From Pyropia yezoensis (taxonomy: Eukaryota; Rhodophyta; Bangiophyceae; Bangiales; Bangiaceae), in NCBI GenBank assembly GCA_009829735.1, contig CM020620.1:8448545-8512544 (forward strand): DNA of 64,000 nucleotides, in the 5' to 3' direction. Below are positions 10,617 through 19,939 of the stretch, in pieces (the stretch's first letter is position 1; the number at the start of each line of letters is the position of its first letter). The position numbers were made by a program, and so were the translations under genes. A model generated the notes under the pieces. The model had not been told where the DNA came from, made no database searches, and saw only the letters and a program-made list of their open reading frames with translations.

Positions 10617-12569
10617 CGTGGTGCGCGCCGAAAAAGGCGGCACGTGTGGCGAATGCGGGCAACACGGCGATGGTGGGAAGGAAAGAATGGGTCGCCGCCC
10701 CCGCCCCTCCAGTCTTGTTGAGGACGACTGCGTTGTCCGCCACGCGCGATGGTGCCCGACAAAAGCAGCTCCAACCCGGGATGGCGTGAGAGAGAGCCAC
10801 CTCTGCAGCGCCCACACACCACCCCACTCCCTGCTGCACATAAGCACCCACCAAGTAGAATATATCGCTGTCGTCGCTGACCGCCCACTCCTATTGGTCG
10901 TGTGAGCTTCCAGGGGGTACTCGGCGGGCGGCGACAGGGTGGGATGGAGGAGCCAGAGGCAACGAGGTGGGGCCAGAATTGTCGTGTGGGGGGGACGGCC
11001 AGAAGGGCTTAACACGTTCCTGGACGGGTGTGCACTGCCCGCAGTGGCGACCGCGCCCAGGGTGGGCAGCAGCGCACATCACCACCAGGGGTGTTGGAAG
11101 GGGCACGCCGAGAGACCTTTCGGGCCCCGCCCAAGAGCTGGGCCGCCCAAACGCCCGCCAGACTTGCAGGAAGGGCGTGCACGGCCTGCTGTGGCGGCCG
11201 CGCCGAGGGTGGGCGACGGCCCAGACGACCACCAGCGCTGCTGGAAGCGAGATGTCGGGTGGTATTGGGGGCCCCGGCCGGATGAGGGGCCCCCCAGACG
11301 CCCGCCAGCGTTGCTGGCTGGGCGCACGCAGCCAGCAGTGGCGGCCGCGCCCAGGGAGAGCGGCAACGCAGAGGACGACCAGCGCTGCCCTCCCAGCAGG
11401 AGGGGCGGCGGAGCGGGAGACCAGCTTGGGTGGATTGGTGGACGGCGCGGGGCTGCCGGCGGCAAGGGCCGCCGGCGGCGGCCCCGCCCAGGTGGGGGGG
11501 TGTTGCACGCGCCAGAAGATGCTGGATGGCCATCAGGTGCACGCGCCCAACAGGGCAGCGAGGAGGGAGGGGTGGGCGGAGTGATGATGCCCGATGGGGT
11601 GCCAAAGGCGTGGCACGCCACGAGGCACGCAACGTGGGGGGGGGCTCCGCGCAGGGTGCATCCAAAAGCTCACACGGTGGACCTCATCGAGCATTTCGGG
11701 GGGGGGGGGGGGGCCGTGGGGTGCGCTTGAGGCGGCCACGTCTAGCACGCCATCCGCCCCGGCTGTTTTGTGGACTCGTGTGAGGCCCGTGGGCGGGGTG
11801 CACCCCCCCGAACATGGCCTGCAGAACGGGGAGGGGCTGAGCAACCGAGGCCTCATCGACAGCCCGGCCCAACGGTAGAGGCACTTGCCCCACCCCCCCC
11901 CTCCCTGGTGGAGCAAACTGGGCAGTGTCGTGGGCTGCCCACCACACCGGCCCAGCGCAACAGCGATTTTTTGGTGGCAAGCCAACCGGAGCTTCCCCTG
12001 CTCAGGATCCACGAGGGAGGTCGCGAAACGGCCGCCAAAAATTCCACCGCCCAGGGTGCACGCGTGTGCACGTTTGTGCACCAATGGCAAGCGAGGCCTC
12101 TTCCACGATGCTTCATGGTCGACAGACAGCCGACAGAGAGGGCCTACCGGCTGCGACCGCAGATGTCCCAGTCCGCGTGGACTTATTTAACATTAAGTCA
12201 TCGCTAGCCATGGTATGTGTCTCAGACAGCTCAGGTGCGCTCCATTTCGACCTCCGCTTCGGAGTGAAACGAGCTCCTGGGGCTGTGCTGACAGCCTCTC
12301 ATTACAGCCCCTGCCAGATTGTTGCGACGACTGCTGTGCGTGAAAATGTTCGCGTCGTTCGTTTCTCTGGTGCACACTCTCGATGTCACCCCCGCTCTGC
12401 GGCCCGTGTTACGAAAGTCCAGGGGGTCTGGATGACGAAGATCGGAAAGCGAGTTCGGAAAGCTGCACCCTCCAATGAACGTCTGCCACGTTGATCTCTA
12501 AATTAAGCTCTCGGAACGTCGGAACGCCTGTTGTTGGCTGCGCTCTGAGAAAACAGGACTTCAAAAATG
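10617..12569. other. Non-coding right part of the insert
   Basis: No gene is recognised; the open frames are GC shadows. It contains the tandem repeat listed separately and a G-run of about 16 at 11698-11713. From about 12190 the base composition becomes more balanced, possibly subterminal sequence. Short motifs shared in direct orientation with 3860-4090 (GCCACGTTGATCT, GAGTTCGGAAA) suggest related subterminal regions. Confidence 0.4.
11020..11430. repeat. Degenerate tandem repeat, period about 147 bp, three copies
   Basis: Related blocks recur near 11028, 11177 and 11322. Each carries a version of GCAGTGGCGACCGCGCCCAG followed about 40 bp later by ACGACCACCAGCGCTGCTGG. Copies differ at many positions, so this is an old or non-homogenised minisatellite. 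No coding role is seen. Confidence 0.6.
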
Positions 12570-12573
12570 GGAT

Positions 12574-12598
12574 CATTTGATCCTAAAAGGATCAAATG
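12574..12598. repeat. Hairpin at the insert/outer-element junction
   Basis: CATTTGATCC and GGATCAAATG form a perfect 10-bp stem around TAAAA. The stem is made from the end of the insert and the second copy of the putative target duplication, so it exists only because of the insertion. Confidence 0.7.
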
Positions 12599-13472
12599 TG
12601 GCGCCTTACGATAGAAGCCTCATCTGTTTTGAGCCCCATGGAGCCGAGATAGCGGGCTTCCAAGAATGTGCATTGTAAAGTCCCCCCGACTGACCTGTCA
12701 GCAACAACGCCGATCGACATGACACTGCTCTGCTGGAAAACGGCCACAACGGCTAGAGCCCGGACGCCACACCGTCGCCTTCATGCGCAGCTGAGGGAGC
12801 ACCGACGGCAACCGACAAGCGTTCGCTTCTCCTACCGGCTCTTGCGTACGGGTCGACATGCGCTACGTTTGTTCATGTGAGGCGGTCCCAGCAGGTGCGT
12901 TGGTCTGGGCAGTTCTCAACGACTGAGCCAAGTGTCTGCCCCACGTCGTCCCTCTTGCGTTCTGTTCTTTGGCTACCAGTGTGGCGTCACCAGCTTGCCT
13001 ATCCTTCGGAGTCCCGCGTGCACTGATACCCCCCGGCTGTGCTACCGGTGTCTCCATCACGCCCACACGAACAGCGCACTGGTCATGCATCTCTCCACGT
13101 CTTTTTGCGCTGCTCTCTACGTACTCATCGATCCTCACCCAGTTCTAGCCCGGTCTCCACGGCCGATCAGTGCAGTCGCACCAGGGGGCACCCCGCCAGT
13201 CCCGGTAGCTGTGAGGGTCCGATTGACAACACCCGTGCGGTGGAATGGACCGCGCTGATAGGAACTGCAGAGCAGCCTGGTACCGCTGTTGACTGTGCAC
13301 TTGGCTCGTTAGCGTGTACGTGCTGGCACTTTAAGTCGCATGCGCAGCCTAGTGTGGCTCGCTGTCGGGTGGGGGACGGCATCATTCACTGTTCTGCTGC
13401 AGTGAAGGTGGTCGGGGAGGGGACGGTAGTGTGGTGGAGGGGGCAACGCGGACGGATTTTGAAGAGGAGGCG
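12599..13472. other. 5' flank of ORF1 in the outer element
   Basis: It begins with the resumed terminal inverted repeat (TGGCGCCTTACGATAGAAG). No protein is recognised before the ATG at 13473. This is a probable promoter and leader region for ORF1. Confidence 0.45.
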
Positions 13473-15560
13473 ATGGAGGGTCTGCAGCAATGGATGAAGG
13501 AGAACCGCTTTTCCGACTACTTCTCGGCCTTTGTGGACAAGCTGGGCGTTGAGTGCGTGGATGATCTGCAGCTTGTGATGGCTGCGGACATGCCAATCGT
13601 CGGCCTCAAGCCCGTTCAAGCCCGGCGCTTCACCAGCCTACTTTCTGCGCGCGGCAGCGTGCCGGTTGCGGCCGCGCCGTCGTCATCACCTCAGCCAGCT
13701 GAGCCCCCTACCACCAACACGGCGGTTGCGTCGCAGTCAACCGACTCCACGTGGCTGTGCGCCGATGAGCGCCGCAACAGTCGTGAGGCGGCTATCGGCG
13801 GTGACGGGCGCAGTGACAGCCCAAGCGACTGTGAAGTCGACAGCGATGGGGACTACGATGGGAACCCGGGGGCACGCGTCACGCCGCCGACTAAGCGGCG
13901 GAAAATCAACCGGTTGTCCAAGAAGCAGCGCGTTGGCGCCCTCCGCAGCGACATGGAGGGGACTGCGCGCGTCCGTTTGCATGAATCGTATGGCAACGGG
14001 CAGCAGAAGGGCACAAGCGAGGCGGTGTCGCATCGTGGCACCGGCCACGCCGCACGGGCCGACGGCAACGACTGTCCGTGCTCGTCTGTGTTCTTGACGC
14101 TAGCTCCGCAGTTTCTAGTGGCTAAGAGGACGACCCGGGAGCTGCAGCGCACGACGTCTACTGACGGTGATCGAGTTCAAAAAGCCCTGTCACAGTACAA
14201 CTACGCTCGGCTTGGACGTGTGGCGATCGACGTACTGTTTGACGGACGTGGGAACTGGTTGGTGCACGAGGCTTGCGCACGCCGGCACCTGAATGTGTCC
14301 AACTCCTGGTTGGCCCGCTGCCATAGCCGCGCTATCGAGGCTGCGCACGTGCCCATCGTCAAGATGACCAAGAGTGCCATTGCTAGCAGCCCCAACGTCG
14401 ACGCTCTCGTCGCGCGCATCCGCCGTCCTGACGACTGCCTCCTCTCTGCGCAACAGTTCTTAAAGTCCAGCGCGCTCAACACGGTCTTTGACGTCACTGC
14501 CAGCGTGGAGCACGGCCTATGCGGCGCGCCTTCAAACAGGACAAAGGTGGCGGAGCGCAACCTGTTTGTTGAGTTCGTACGTGCCCACCGCTCGCCCACC
14601 GGGAGGACGGCGGACAAAAACGGGCGATTCCATGGCGCTGCTTTCTATCTTGACTCCAAGTGGGCGGTGCTGCGCAACATCAAGTCGGACGACACCCGCG
14701 TGTCATTTTCTTCCTCTTTCAATGCGGCCTTGGCAGCTTCGGGACGGCAGCCCGTGCACACCGACATCCCTTTGCGTTGGCTGCGGTCCCTCTTTGGAAG
14801 CACTACCCGTATCGGCGGCCGGTTGGCACCGTCGGACCAGCACACGACTCTGTACCCGCACAAGACGGATGTATGCTCAACCTGTGAGTTCTTCCACGCC
14901 GACTTGCGTGCTGCTAAGCAGTCGCTCGAACGCCACAACCAGCAGAGCGACCAGGCTTCTATGCAGCGCCAGGATGCCATCCGGGAGGTTAAGACGGCCA
15001 TCGAACACATGGAAGAGGCTTTCATGGGGCACAAGAACGAAGCAAGCGTGGCTATGGACTTCCACAAGCAGATTGTTGCGGGTGCTGCCGAGCGATACGA
15101 GGTCCTGGTCAACATGTTCGACCGCGTCATGTGTGTGACTCCTAGGGAGGGCGATCAGGCTGACGGTGTGATGGACGTCACTAACGACTTCATCAGTCGT
15201 GCTTCGAAAGACTGGTTTGAGGTGTCATCTGACTACCAGCAAGACAAGTCTGTTCCGGCGTGGAACCTGTCGCCGCAGCCGGGTCCGACGTACTTCATGT
15301 CGGGGGAGACGCACTACGTCCACATCTTTTGCGTTGAAAGCTGTGGAGAGACTACTGGTCCCTCGCGCTTCTCGCGCAACGTCGTTTACTCCCGCAGTGA
15401 GCGCGTGGGGGGGGCGAAGTCATCAGACAATACGTTGTCGACACTGAGCGACATGCTTCTTGGCGGGGAGTGCAGTGGTGTCGGCGACCCCCCTGTGTAC
15501 CGGTCTGGCTTTGGTCCTGACGGTGCGCTGGGCCCCTTTGAGAAGAAGACACTGTGTTAG
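13473..15560 (+). CDS. Transposon ORF1: SAM-like domain plus first half of a DUF7869-type domain
   Basis: 695 residues from ATG 13473. Residues 1-60 (MEGLQQWMKENRFSDYFSAF, then VDKLGVECVDDLQLV and GLKPVQARRF) look like a sterile alpha motif. A low-complexity basic and acidic linker follows, then a large helical region. Near residue 467 is VCSTCEFFHADL, a CxxC pair, followed by a long helix. Residues about 600-663 read QPGPTYFM, HIFCVES and GGAKSSDNTLSTLSDML. This matches the first part of the DUF7869 RNase-H-like domain of transposon proteins (QPGPxYF, FGVxxE, GKGANTTIS in relatives). The second half (DNCxGQNKN, GHTKFxPD) is missing and is found on the opposite strand in ORF2. The protein stops after ALGPFEKKTLC. 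Family assignment is from recalled motifs. Likely a truncated transposase-like protein. Confidence 0.65.
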   Translation: MEGLQQWMKENRFSDYFSAFVDKLGVECVDDLQLVMAADMPIVGLKPVQARRFTSLLSARGSVPVAAAPSSSPQPAEPPTTNTAVASQSTDSTWLCADERRNSREAAIGGDGRSDSPSDCEVDSDGDYDGNPGARVTPPTKRRKINRLSKKQRVGALRSDMEGTARVRLHESYGNGQQKGTSEAVSHRGTGHAARADGNDCPCSSVFLTLAPQFLVAKRTTRELQRTTSTDGDRVQKALSQYNYARLGRVAIDVLFDGRGNWLVHEACARRHLNVSNSWLARCHSRAIEAAHVPIVKMTKSAIASSPNVDALVARIRRPDDCLLSAQQFLKSSALNTVFDVTASVEHGLCGAPSNRTKVAERNLFVEFVRAHRSPTGRTADKNGRFHGAAFYLDSKWAVLRNIKSDDTRVSFSSSFNAALAASGRQPVHTDIPLRWLRSLFGSTTRIGGRLAPSDQHTTLYPHKTDVCSTCEFFHADLRAAKQSLERHNQQSDQASMQRQDAIREVKTAIEHMEEAFMGHKNEASVAMDFHKQIVAGAAERYEVLVNMFDRVMCVTPREGDQADGVMDVTNDFISRASKDWFEVSSDYQQDKSVPAWNLSPQPGPTYFMSGETHYVHIFCVESCGETTGPSRFSRNVVYSRSERVGGAKSSDNTLSTLSDMLLGGECSGVGDPPVYRSGFGPDGALGPFEKKTLC

Positions 15561-15672
15561 TGTGCGCGCGTGCTAGAATCCATCAGACAAGAAATCTGGT
15601 GCGGACCATAGAACCGCTAAGAACGTCCCCTCCCTCCAACACACTAACAACGACGCAGAGTAAAACAAAACG

Positions 15673-17673
15673 TCAGCCGGCTATGTCCGGACGCTTCTTT
15701 GCCAGCACCTTTGCGTGTCGCTTCAAGGTACGCACATCCCACACCAGCCCACTCCCAGGAGCAGGCATCTCGGTCACAAGCGTTTCCCAGTCAGCGGCCT
15801 TCCTGGGAAGTACTCCATTGAACGGTGGTGCCAACAGAGCAGATGCGAGCGGTTGTGCAAGAGCAGCTCCCGACCATCGCACCTTGCCGCACTTCTGCAA
15901 TGACTGCGCGCTGACCGGCGCGGCGGTCCGGCCCGTGTTGTTGCCACTTGTGTGAGTAGCATTCCGCGGGGCGGCTTGCATGCCCGGCGTGCCCAGCGTC
16001 GTCTGAGTCATTGTACCCGTGCACCCACAGTCTGGGAGCGAATAGCGGTCAGGCACAAACTCGGGCGGAACGAGCTTGGCGTGCTGGTCGGAATTGTCTT
16101 TCACCTTGGAGCCATACGCCTCCTTCCGCATCTCTGGGTGCGAGGCGTACTGATCCACTGCCGCCAGCGCCGCGTTGACAGCTTGTAGCGATGGGTCTCG
16201 CATCCACCTTGCCTGCTCCCTCCAGAACTTGTCCGACACGCTCCGTCTCGTAAACAGCCGTACAGCCCGACAAGACCCCACGGAAGCAGGCAACAAGCTT
16301 GAGCCGTCGGGAGCATCAGACAGATGCGAAACGGCACGCTCGCCGACGCCACGATACGTCTTGCGACGTAATGAAGGGAACACGACCGTGCGTAGACGCC
16401 GTTCTGCCACTCCTTCGCATTCGCGCATGAGGTCGGCGTCATGGAAAACATTACCACCATCCGAAAAGGGCTCGAAGTCCGCGGGTGGAGCGACAGGATC
16501 CAGGTGAATTTTGCCATCGTCGGCGAGCGGCACCATGCATCGATAGGACACGATGTGCGCAATAGGGGCAAACAGCTCCTGGGTGCCCAACTTCCACGTC
16601 CGCAGCATTTTCTCGTCGTACGCGCCTGACGTGGCGTATTTGGAGATGTGCTCGACCAGCTGTCCATGGTTGAACGTGTCCTGCGTATTATATCGCCCGG
16701 CAATTTGCCTCGCGACTAGGTCAGGTCCGAACTTCGTGTGTCCAACCACCATGTACACAACCATCGCGCAGTCCAGGAGCCCAGTGGCGAGCATAAGCCC
16801 AATGCCACCGTAGAAAAACTGCGACTTGTTTGTGCCCGGACAGGAGTCCATGTGGAGCCGTACCTTGCGAACGAACGGGAGGGGTACCACACGGCGAAGG
16901 TGCGCCACCAACCGGTCAGGGGATGACTCGTTGTCCCGTTCACCGCCAAAAGGTCGCGCGTTGTCATTCGCAGCGGCTTGGGCCAGCGCCGTGTCGTCGA
17001 CCAGACCGGCCCCACCGGCCTCACCAACATCGGCGGGGCGGGCCGAGAAGAGCGCGCCACCGCCACCGACGCCGCCACCCAGTCGGCCGCCCCCCCGCGC
17101 TGCAGCACCATTGTCCTGCGGCGTACGACGGGCGGCCGTGCCACCGGGAGCACCCCCACCGGGTACACCGACGTCAGCGGGAGCTGCGAGAGGGAGAGCA
17201 CCACCTTCACCAACACGGCCGCCCAGTCGGCCGCCCCCCCGCGCAGCAGCACCACCGTCCTGAGGCGAAAGACGGGCGGTCGCGCCACCCCAAGCACCCC
17301 CACCGGGTACACCGACGTCAGCGGGAACCGCGAGAGGGAGAGCACCACCGTCACCATTACGGCCGCCCAGTCGGCCGCCCCCCCACGCTGCAGCACCATC
17401 GTCCTGAGCCGTAGGACGGGCGGCCCCTCCACCACGAGCACCCCCACCGGGTAGACCGAGGTCAGGGGAAGCCGCAAGAGGGAGAGCACCACCGTCACTA
17501 GCGCGGCCGGCCAGTTGGTCGTTCTCCCGCGCAGCGGCAGGAGCGTCACTTGGGGGAGGAGAGGTAACGCCCCCACCGGGAGCACCCTCACCGGGCGCAC
17601 CGACGTCAGCGAGCACCGCCAGCGGGAGAGCACCACCGCCACAACCGCGGCCGCCCGGTCGGTCTCCCCCCAC
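15673..17673 (-). CDS. Transposon ORF2: second half of a DUF7869-type domain with 48-residue repeats
   Basis: The open frame is about 666 residues but has no ATG before the conserved part. The frame stays open upstream only to a TGA near 17770 and its first codon here is GTG, so it reads like the 3' part of a longer gene. The N-terminal third is a Gly/Ala-rich array of 48-residue repeats (consensus GGALPLAxPADVGVPGGGA). Then come VRKVRLHMDSCPGTNKSQFF and VVYMVVGHTKFGPDLVARQI, equivalent to the DNCxGQNKN and GHTKFxPD motifs that follow ORF1's C-terminal motifs in relatives. A long C-terminal region ends KRHAKVLAKKRPDIAG. It converges on ORF1 with 112 bp between stops. Simplest reading: an inversion inside the element split one transposase-like gene; alternatives are a spliced upstream exon or a true two-gene element. 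Confidence 0.6.
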   Translation of the reverse strand: MGGDRPGGRGCGGGALPLAVLADVGAPGEGAPGGGVTSPPPSDAPAAARENDQLAGRASDGGALPLAASPDLGLPGGGARGGGAARPTAQDDGAAAWGGGRLGGRNGDGGALPLAVPADVGVPGGGAWGGATARLSPQDGGAAARGGGRLGGRVGEGGALPLAAPADVGVPGGGAPGGTAARRTPQDNGAAARGGGRLGGGVGGGGALFSARPADVGEAGGAGLVDDTALAQAAANDNARPFGGERDNESSPDRLVAHLRRVVPLPFVRKVRLHMDSCPGTNKSQFFYGGIGLMLATGLLDCAMVVYMVVGHTKFGPDLVARQIAGRYNTQDTFNHGQLVEHISKYATSGAYDEKMLRTWKLGTQELFAPIAHIVSYRCMVPLADDGKIHLDPVAPPADFEPFSDGGNVFHDADLMRECEGVAERRLRTVVFPSLRRKTYRGVGERAVSHLSDAPDGSSLLPASVGSCRAVRLFTRRSVSDKFWREQARWMRDPSLQAVNAALAAVDQYASHPEMRKEAYGSKVKDNSDQHAKLVPPEFVPDRYSLPDCGCTGTMTQTTLGTPGMQAAPRNATHTSGNNTGRTAAPVSAQSLQKCGKVRWSGAALAQPLASALLAPPFNGVLPRKAADWETLVTEMPAPGSGLVWDVRTLKRHAKVLAKKRPDIAG

Positions 17674-17690
17674 TGCAGCAGTAGAATTGT
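17010..17690 (-). repeat. 144-bp coding minisatellite in ORF2
   Basis: Anchor sequence ACCGGGTACACCGACGTCAG (plus strand) recurs at 17158, 17302, 17446 and, diverged, 17590: an exact 144-bp period equal to 48 codons. All copies stay in frame in ORF2. Copies are diverged enough that the array is not newly expanded. Confidence 0.85.
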
Positions 17691-18169
17691 CACTTGGGGG
17701 AAGAGCGCACCGTCGCTGTGACCGGCAGCTGACATGTCCATGGCTCGCCGCGGTTGGCGGGCGTCAACGATGAACGAGAGCGGTGGACAAGCTGAGCAGT
17801 GAGGAGCGCAACAGCGCGAGCGCGCGAGAGCGCTCTAGGTCTGTTCGGCGGCAGTTGGCGCGCGCGCGCTCACGCGCCTCATGGCCAACTGCCCCCTGTG
17901 TCCTCAATAATCGGGTCCGTGGCCCGTTTCAAAACGTAGCCCACCAAAAATCTCTATGGCTTCTGCACTTTTCTCTGCGTCTCGAAAGTCAGCAGAAGTG
18001 TAAAATTCTGCTTATACTGGAGAATGTTTGCTGGATTTCATGCACTTAGAAAAAAAACAAGCGCAAACGACAGATCTCGGTGCGGCGGAGCTGGCAACGC
18101 CGGAAAACGGAAATATAAAAAGCCAAACAGAATGAGGTTTCTATCGTAAGGCGCCACAAATGATCCCCT
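17674..18169. other. Right subterminal region of the outer element
   Basis: Holds a CG/GCGC-rich stretch (about 17815-17880), an AT-richer stretch (about 17930-18130) and the right terminal inverted repeat. No gene is recognised. An ATG at 17741 on minus opens a different frame from ORF2, with shadow-like sequence. Confidence 0.45.
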
Positions 18170-18187
18170 CAGTAGAATAGACACTAG

Positions 18188-18612
18188 ACCTGCCAGCCCG
18201 ACGCCCATTGCCTGGCGCGCGCCACGGTGGGCGTGTCATCCCAGAGGCCGCGCACGCACGTGCGTGCACTGGCAGCGGCCCTCACTCTCAGCCGCCGCTA
18301 CTGCGCTCCGCTACCACCCGTGTGCGTGTCCCCGCTCTGCGCTCCCATCGCACCCGCGGGGGCCCCCTTTGGCCGTCGTTGATGGCGACAGCCACGCGCG
18401 TCGCCACCGGGATTGACCGGCACAAGCAGCTAACAGGGGAACCAAAGTGCCGCTGACAGGCGGTTCGTGCAGCAAGCTGAGGCCTCCAGCACTGCTACTA
18501 CCGACGCCACTTCCAGCTGGTGCTTCTTCTCCTCCCTGCTCGCTTGTCGTGGAAACCGCCGCCGCCGCCACGTATGCGCATTGGGACGGGAATGCAATCG
18601 GCGGCGGGGGCG

Positions 18613-18652
<40 letters not shown>

Positions 18653-19438
18653 AGGCCCCTCACATGGTGGGGGTGGTGATGGCGGCGTCCGCTGTCCTCC
18701 TCGGCGTATTTGCGGGCCCCCACCGGATGGAATCAGTGGGTGTACAGTGCAGCCCACACGCAACGCGGTGTCCCCGGCTGCTGCTGCCGTCGCCCCCCAC
18801 CCCTAAGAGCCCTCCAAGGGTGCAGGCCAGACCGTCCTCACCAGCTGGTCTTACTCGCTACCCACAACCGCCGCTCAGCCAGACATGGACGAAGGCAGAG
18901 GGGCCAAGGCGGCGGCGCAGCACGCCTCGCCGGCCCCCTTCCCCCCCCCACCTTTCCTGTCCTCGAACCATAGTAGGATGGCAGGCTGTTTTTTTCACCG
19001 TTTGCTCCTGGCCTAACGTCAGCTGCACGCGTCTCTCTTGTTGTGGCCAGTCGATAGCTCAAGTGGTACCCTTGCAGGAGAAAAAAAAATAAGCGCCGGT
19101 ACGGTCCACAGCGTCTTCCTTCCATACATTTTTACCTGTCGCGGTAGTGACAGTAGGCTGCGCAGAACAGTCACACATGGTCATGCACTACCGCCGATAT
19201 TGGTACTATTTATGGCAACACTGGCTTCAATGGGGGTCGGCAAGACAGCCACCCCTCGTGAGGCGGGCGCGCACGTCACGGCGCCCGTCCCCGCCGCTAC
19301 ATACCCGCGCCGCTGCCGCACGTCGGGCGCTCCCCTCCCGCGCACTGGCCGCGACACTGGCGGGCACGGCACCCCCACCGCCCTCCCGCAGCCGATCCCC
19401 GTTCCCCCCGCCCCCCCCCCCTCCGCCCCACCCTCCAC
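18188..19438. other. Intergenic, no gene recognised
   Basis: Contains a (GGC)n microsatellite at 18601-18655, plus a few short open frames that look like GC shadows. The last part is 3' flank of the minus-strand Cys-rich gene. An A-run at 19081-19089 lies in it. Nothing conserved was seen. Confidence 0.4.
18601..18655. repeat. (GGC)n microsatellite
   Basis: About 17 near-perfect CGG/GGC triplets in a row within non-coding sequence. It could encode polyGly, polyAla or polyArg in different frames, which explains the spurious open frames around it. Confidence 0.9.
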
Positions 19439-19939
19439 TCAAGCGGGGACGCAGTACCCCCTGTGCCGCTGGCAGTCCTTGGTGCACAGGCCCGTGGGGA
19501 GGCACGTGGCCGGGTCAACCGCACACGACGAGGCGGTGCAGGGGCGGAGGTTGCACCGCCGCCCCGCGCCGCACGCCGGGCGGCCCAGGCCGCACACCTG
19601 GTAGGGCGGGCATCCGCAGGTGCCCGCGTTGGCCAGGCAGTCTGCCGTACAGACGGTGGGCGCGCACGTCCGCGGGTCGAGACCGCACGCCGACGATGTG
19701 CAGTCGGCATACGCGCACGTGCGGCCGCCCCCGCACGGCGGCCGCCCGCCGCCACAGACGGTGTAGGGCGGGCACGTGGGGGTGGGGCGGTAGGTGAGCT
19801 TGCGGGACGTGCCCGCCGCGGGGCGGCCGTCGGTGGCGCCCGCCGACGCCGCCGCCGCCACGGCCGCCAGGGAGGTCAGAGCGGCAAGGAGCGCCACCGC
19901 CGCGGCAAAGCGGCGGGCGGGAACGGAGGAGGGGGCCAT
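19439..19939 (-). CDS. Secreted cysteine-rich protein with a two-fold repeat
   Basis: 166 residues from ATG 19939 (MAPSSVPARRF). Residues about 8-34 are a clear signal peptide: Arg pair, then an Ala/Leu core ending AAAASA. The mature part has 20 cysteines in two tandem repeats of about 55 residues with pattern CPPYxVCGxGRPxCGxGRxC, then C, SxC, DPxTCxPTxxC, TxDC. It ends QRHRGYCVPA. Even cysteine number and secretion point to a disulfide-bonded extracellular or cell-wall protein. I do not recognise the family. Codon use is GC3-rich like real genes here. Upstream on the minus strand lies low-complexity G-rich DNA, and no TATA box was seen. Confidence 0.65.
   Translation of the reverse strand: MAPSSVPARRFAAAVALLAALTSLAAVAAAASAGATDGRPAAGTSRKLTYRPTPTCPPYTVCGGGRPPCGGGRTCAYADCTSSACGLDPRTCAPTVCTADCLANAGTCGCPPYQVCGLGRPACGAGRRCNLRPCTASSCAVDPATCLPTGLCTKDCQRHRGYCVPA

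Larger units (their letters stand above)
3385..12586. mobile_element. Insert carrying PIF/Harbinger-like genes
   Basis: This segment is bracketed by the 12-bp direct repeat AAGGATCAAATG (3373-3384 and 12587-12598), which looks like a target-site duplication. Near its ends are GGATCAAGTGATCC (within 3396-3413) and GGATCATTTGATCC (12570-12583), inverse of each other with one mismatch, possibly short terminal repeats. It holds a DDE transposase on plus, a Myb/SANT-like protein and a coiled-coil protein on minus. All show damage. Canonical Harbinger insertions make 3-bp duplications, so a 12-bp repeat is not what that superfamily predicts. The insert may be composite, or the repeat may partly reflect shared terminal motifs. 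Confidence 0.5.
3350..18187. mobile_element. Nested transposon: outer DUF7869-type element with a 9.2-kb insert
   Basis: The two termini are an 18-bp perfect inverted repeat, CTAGTGTCTATTCTACTG at 3350-3367 and its complement at 18170-18187. The right terminus (read inward) continues GGGGATCATTTGTGGCGCCTTACG. The left terminus continues with AAGGATCAAATG (3373-3384), is then interrupted, and resumes at 12587 with the same AAGGATCAAATG followed by TGGCGCCTTACGATAGAAG. Removing about 3385-12586 gives a continuous terminal inverted repeat of roughly 65 bp. The outer element is then about 5.6 kb and carries the convergent ORFs 13473-15560 and 15673-17673. CCTGCC lies just outside both ends (3340-3345 and 18189-18194) and may be a target duplication, but the spacing is not symmetrical. 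Confidence 0.7.

Noticed and set aside
4060..12530. Alternative Harbinger termini (CCTTTCCGAGAG near 4080 and CTCTCGGAACG near 12512)
   Set aside because: Inverse similarity is short and gapped, and shared motifs such as GCCACGTTGATCT are in direct orientation; the 12-bp duplication gives a better boundary.
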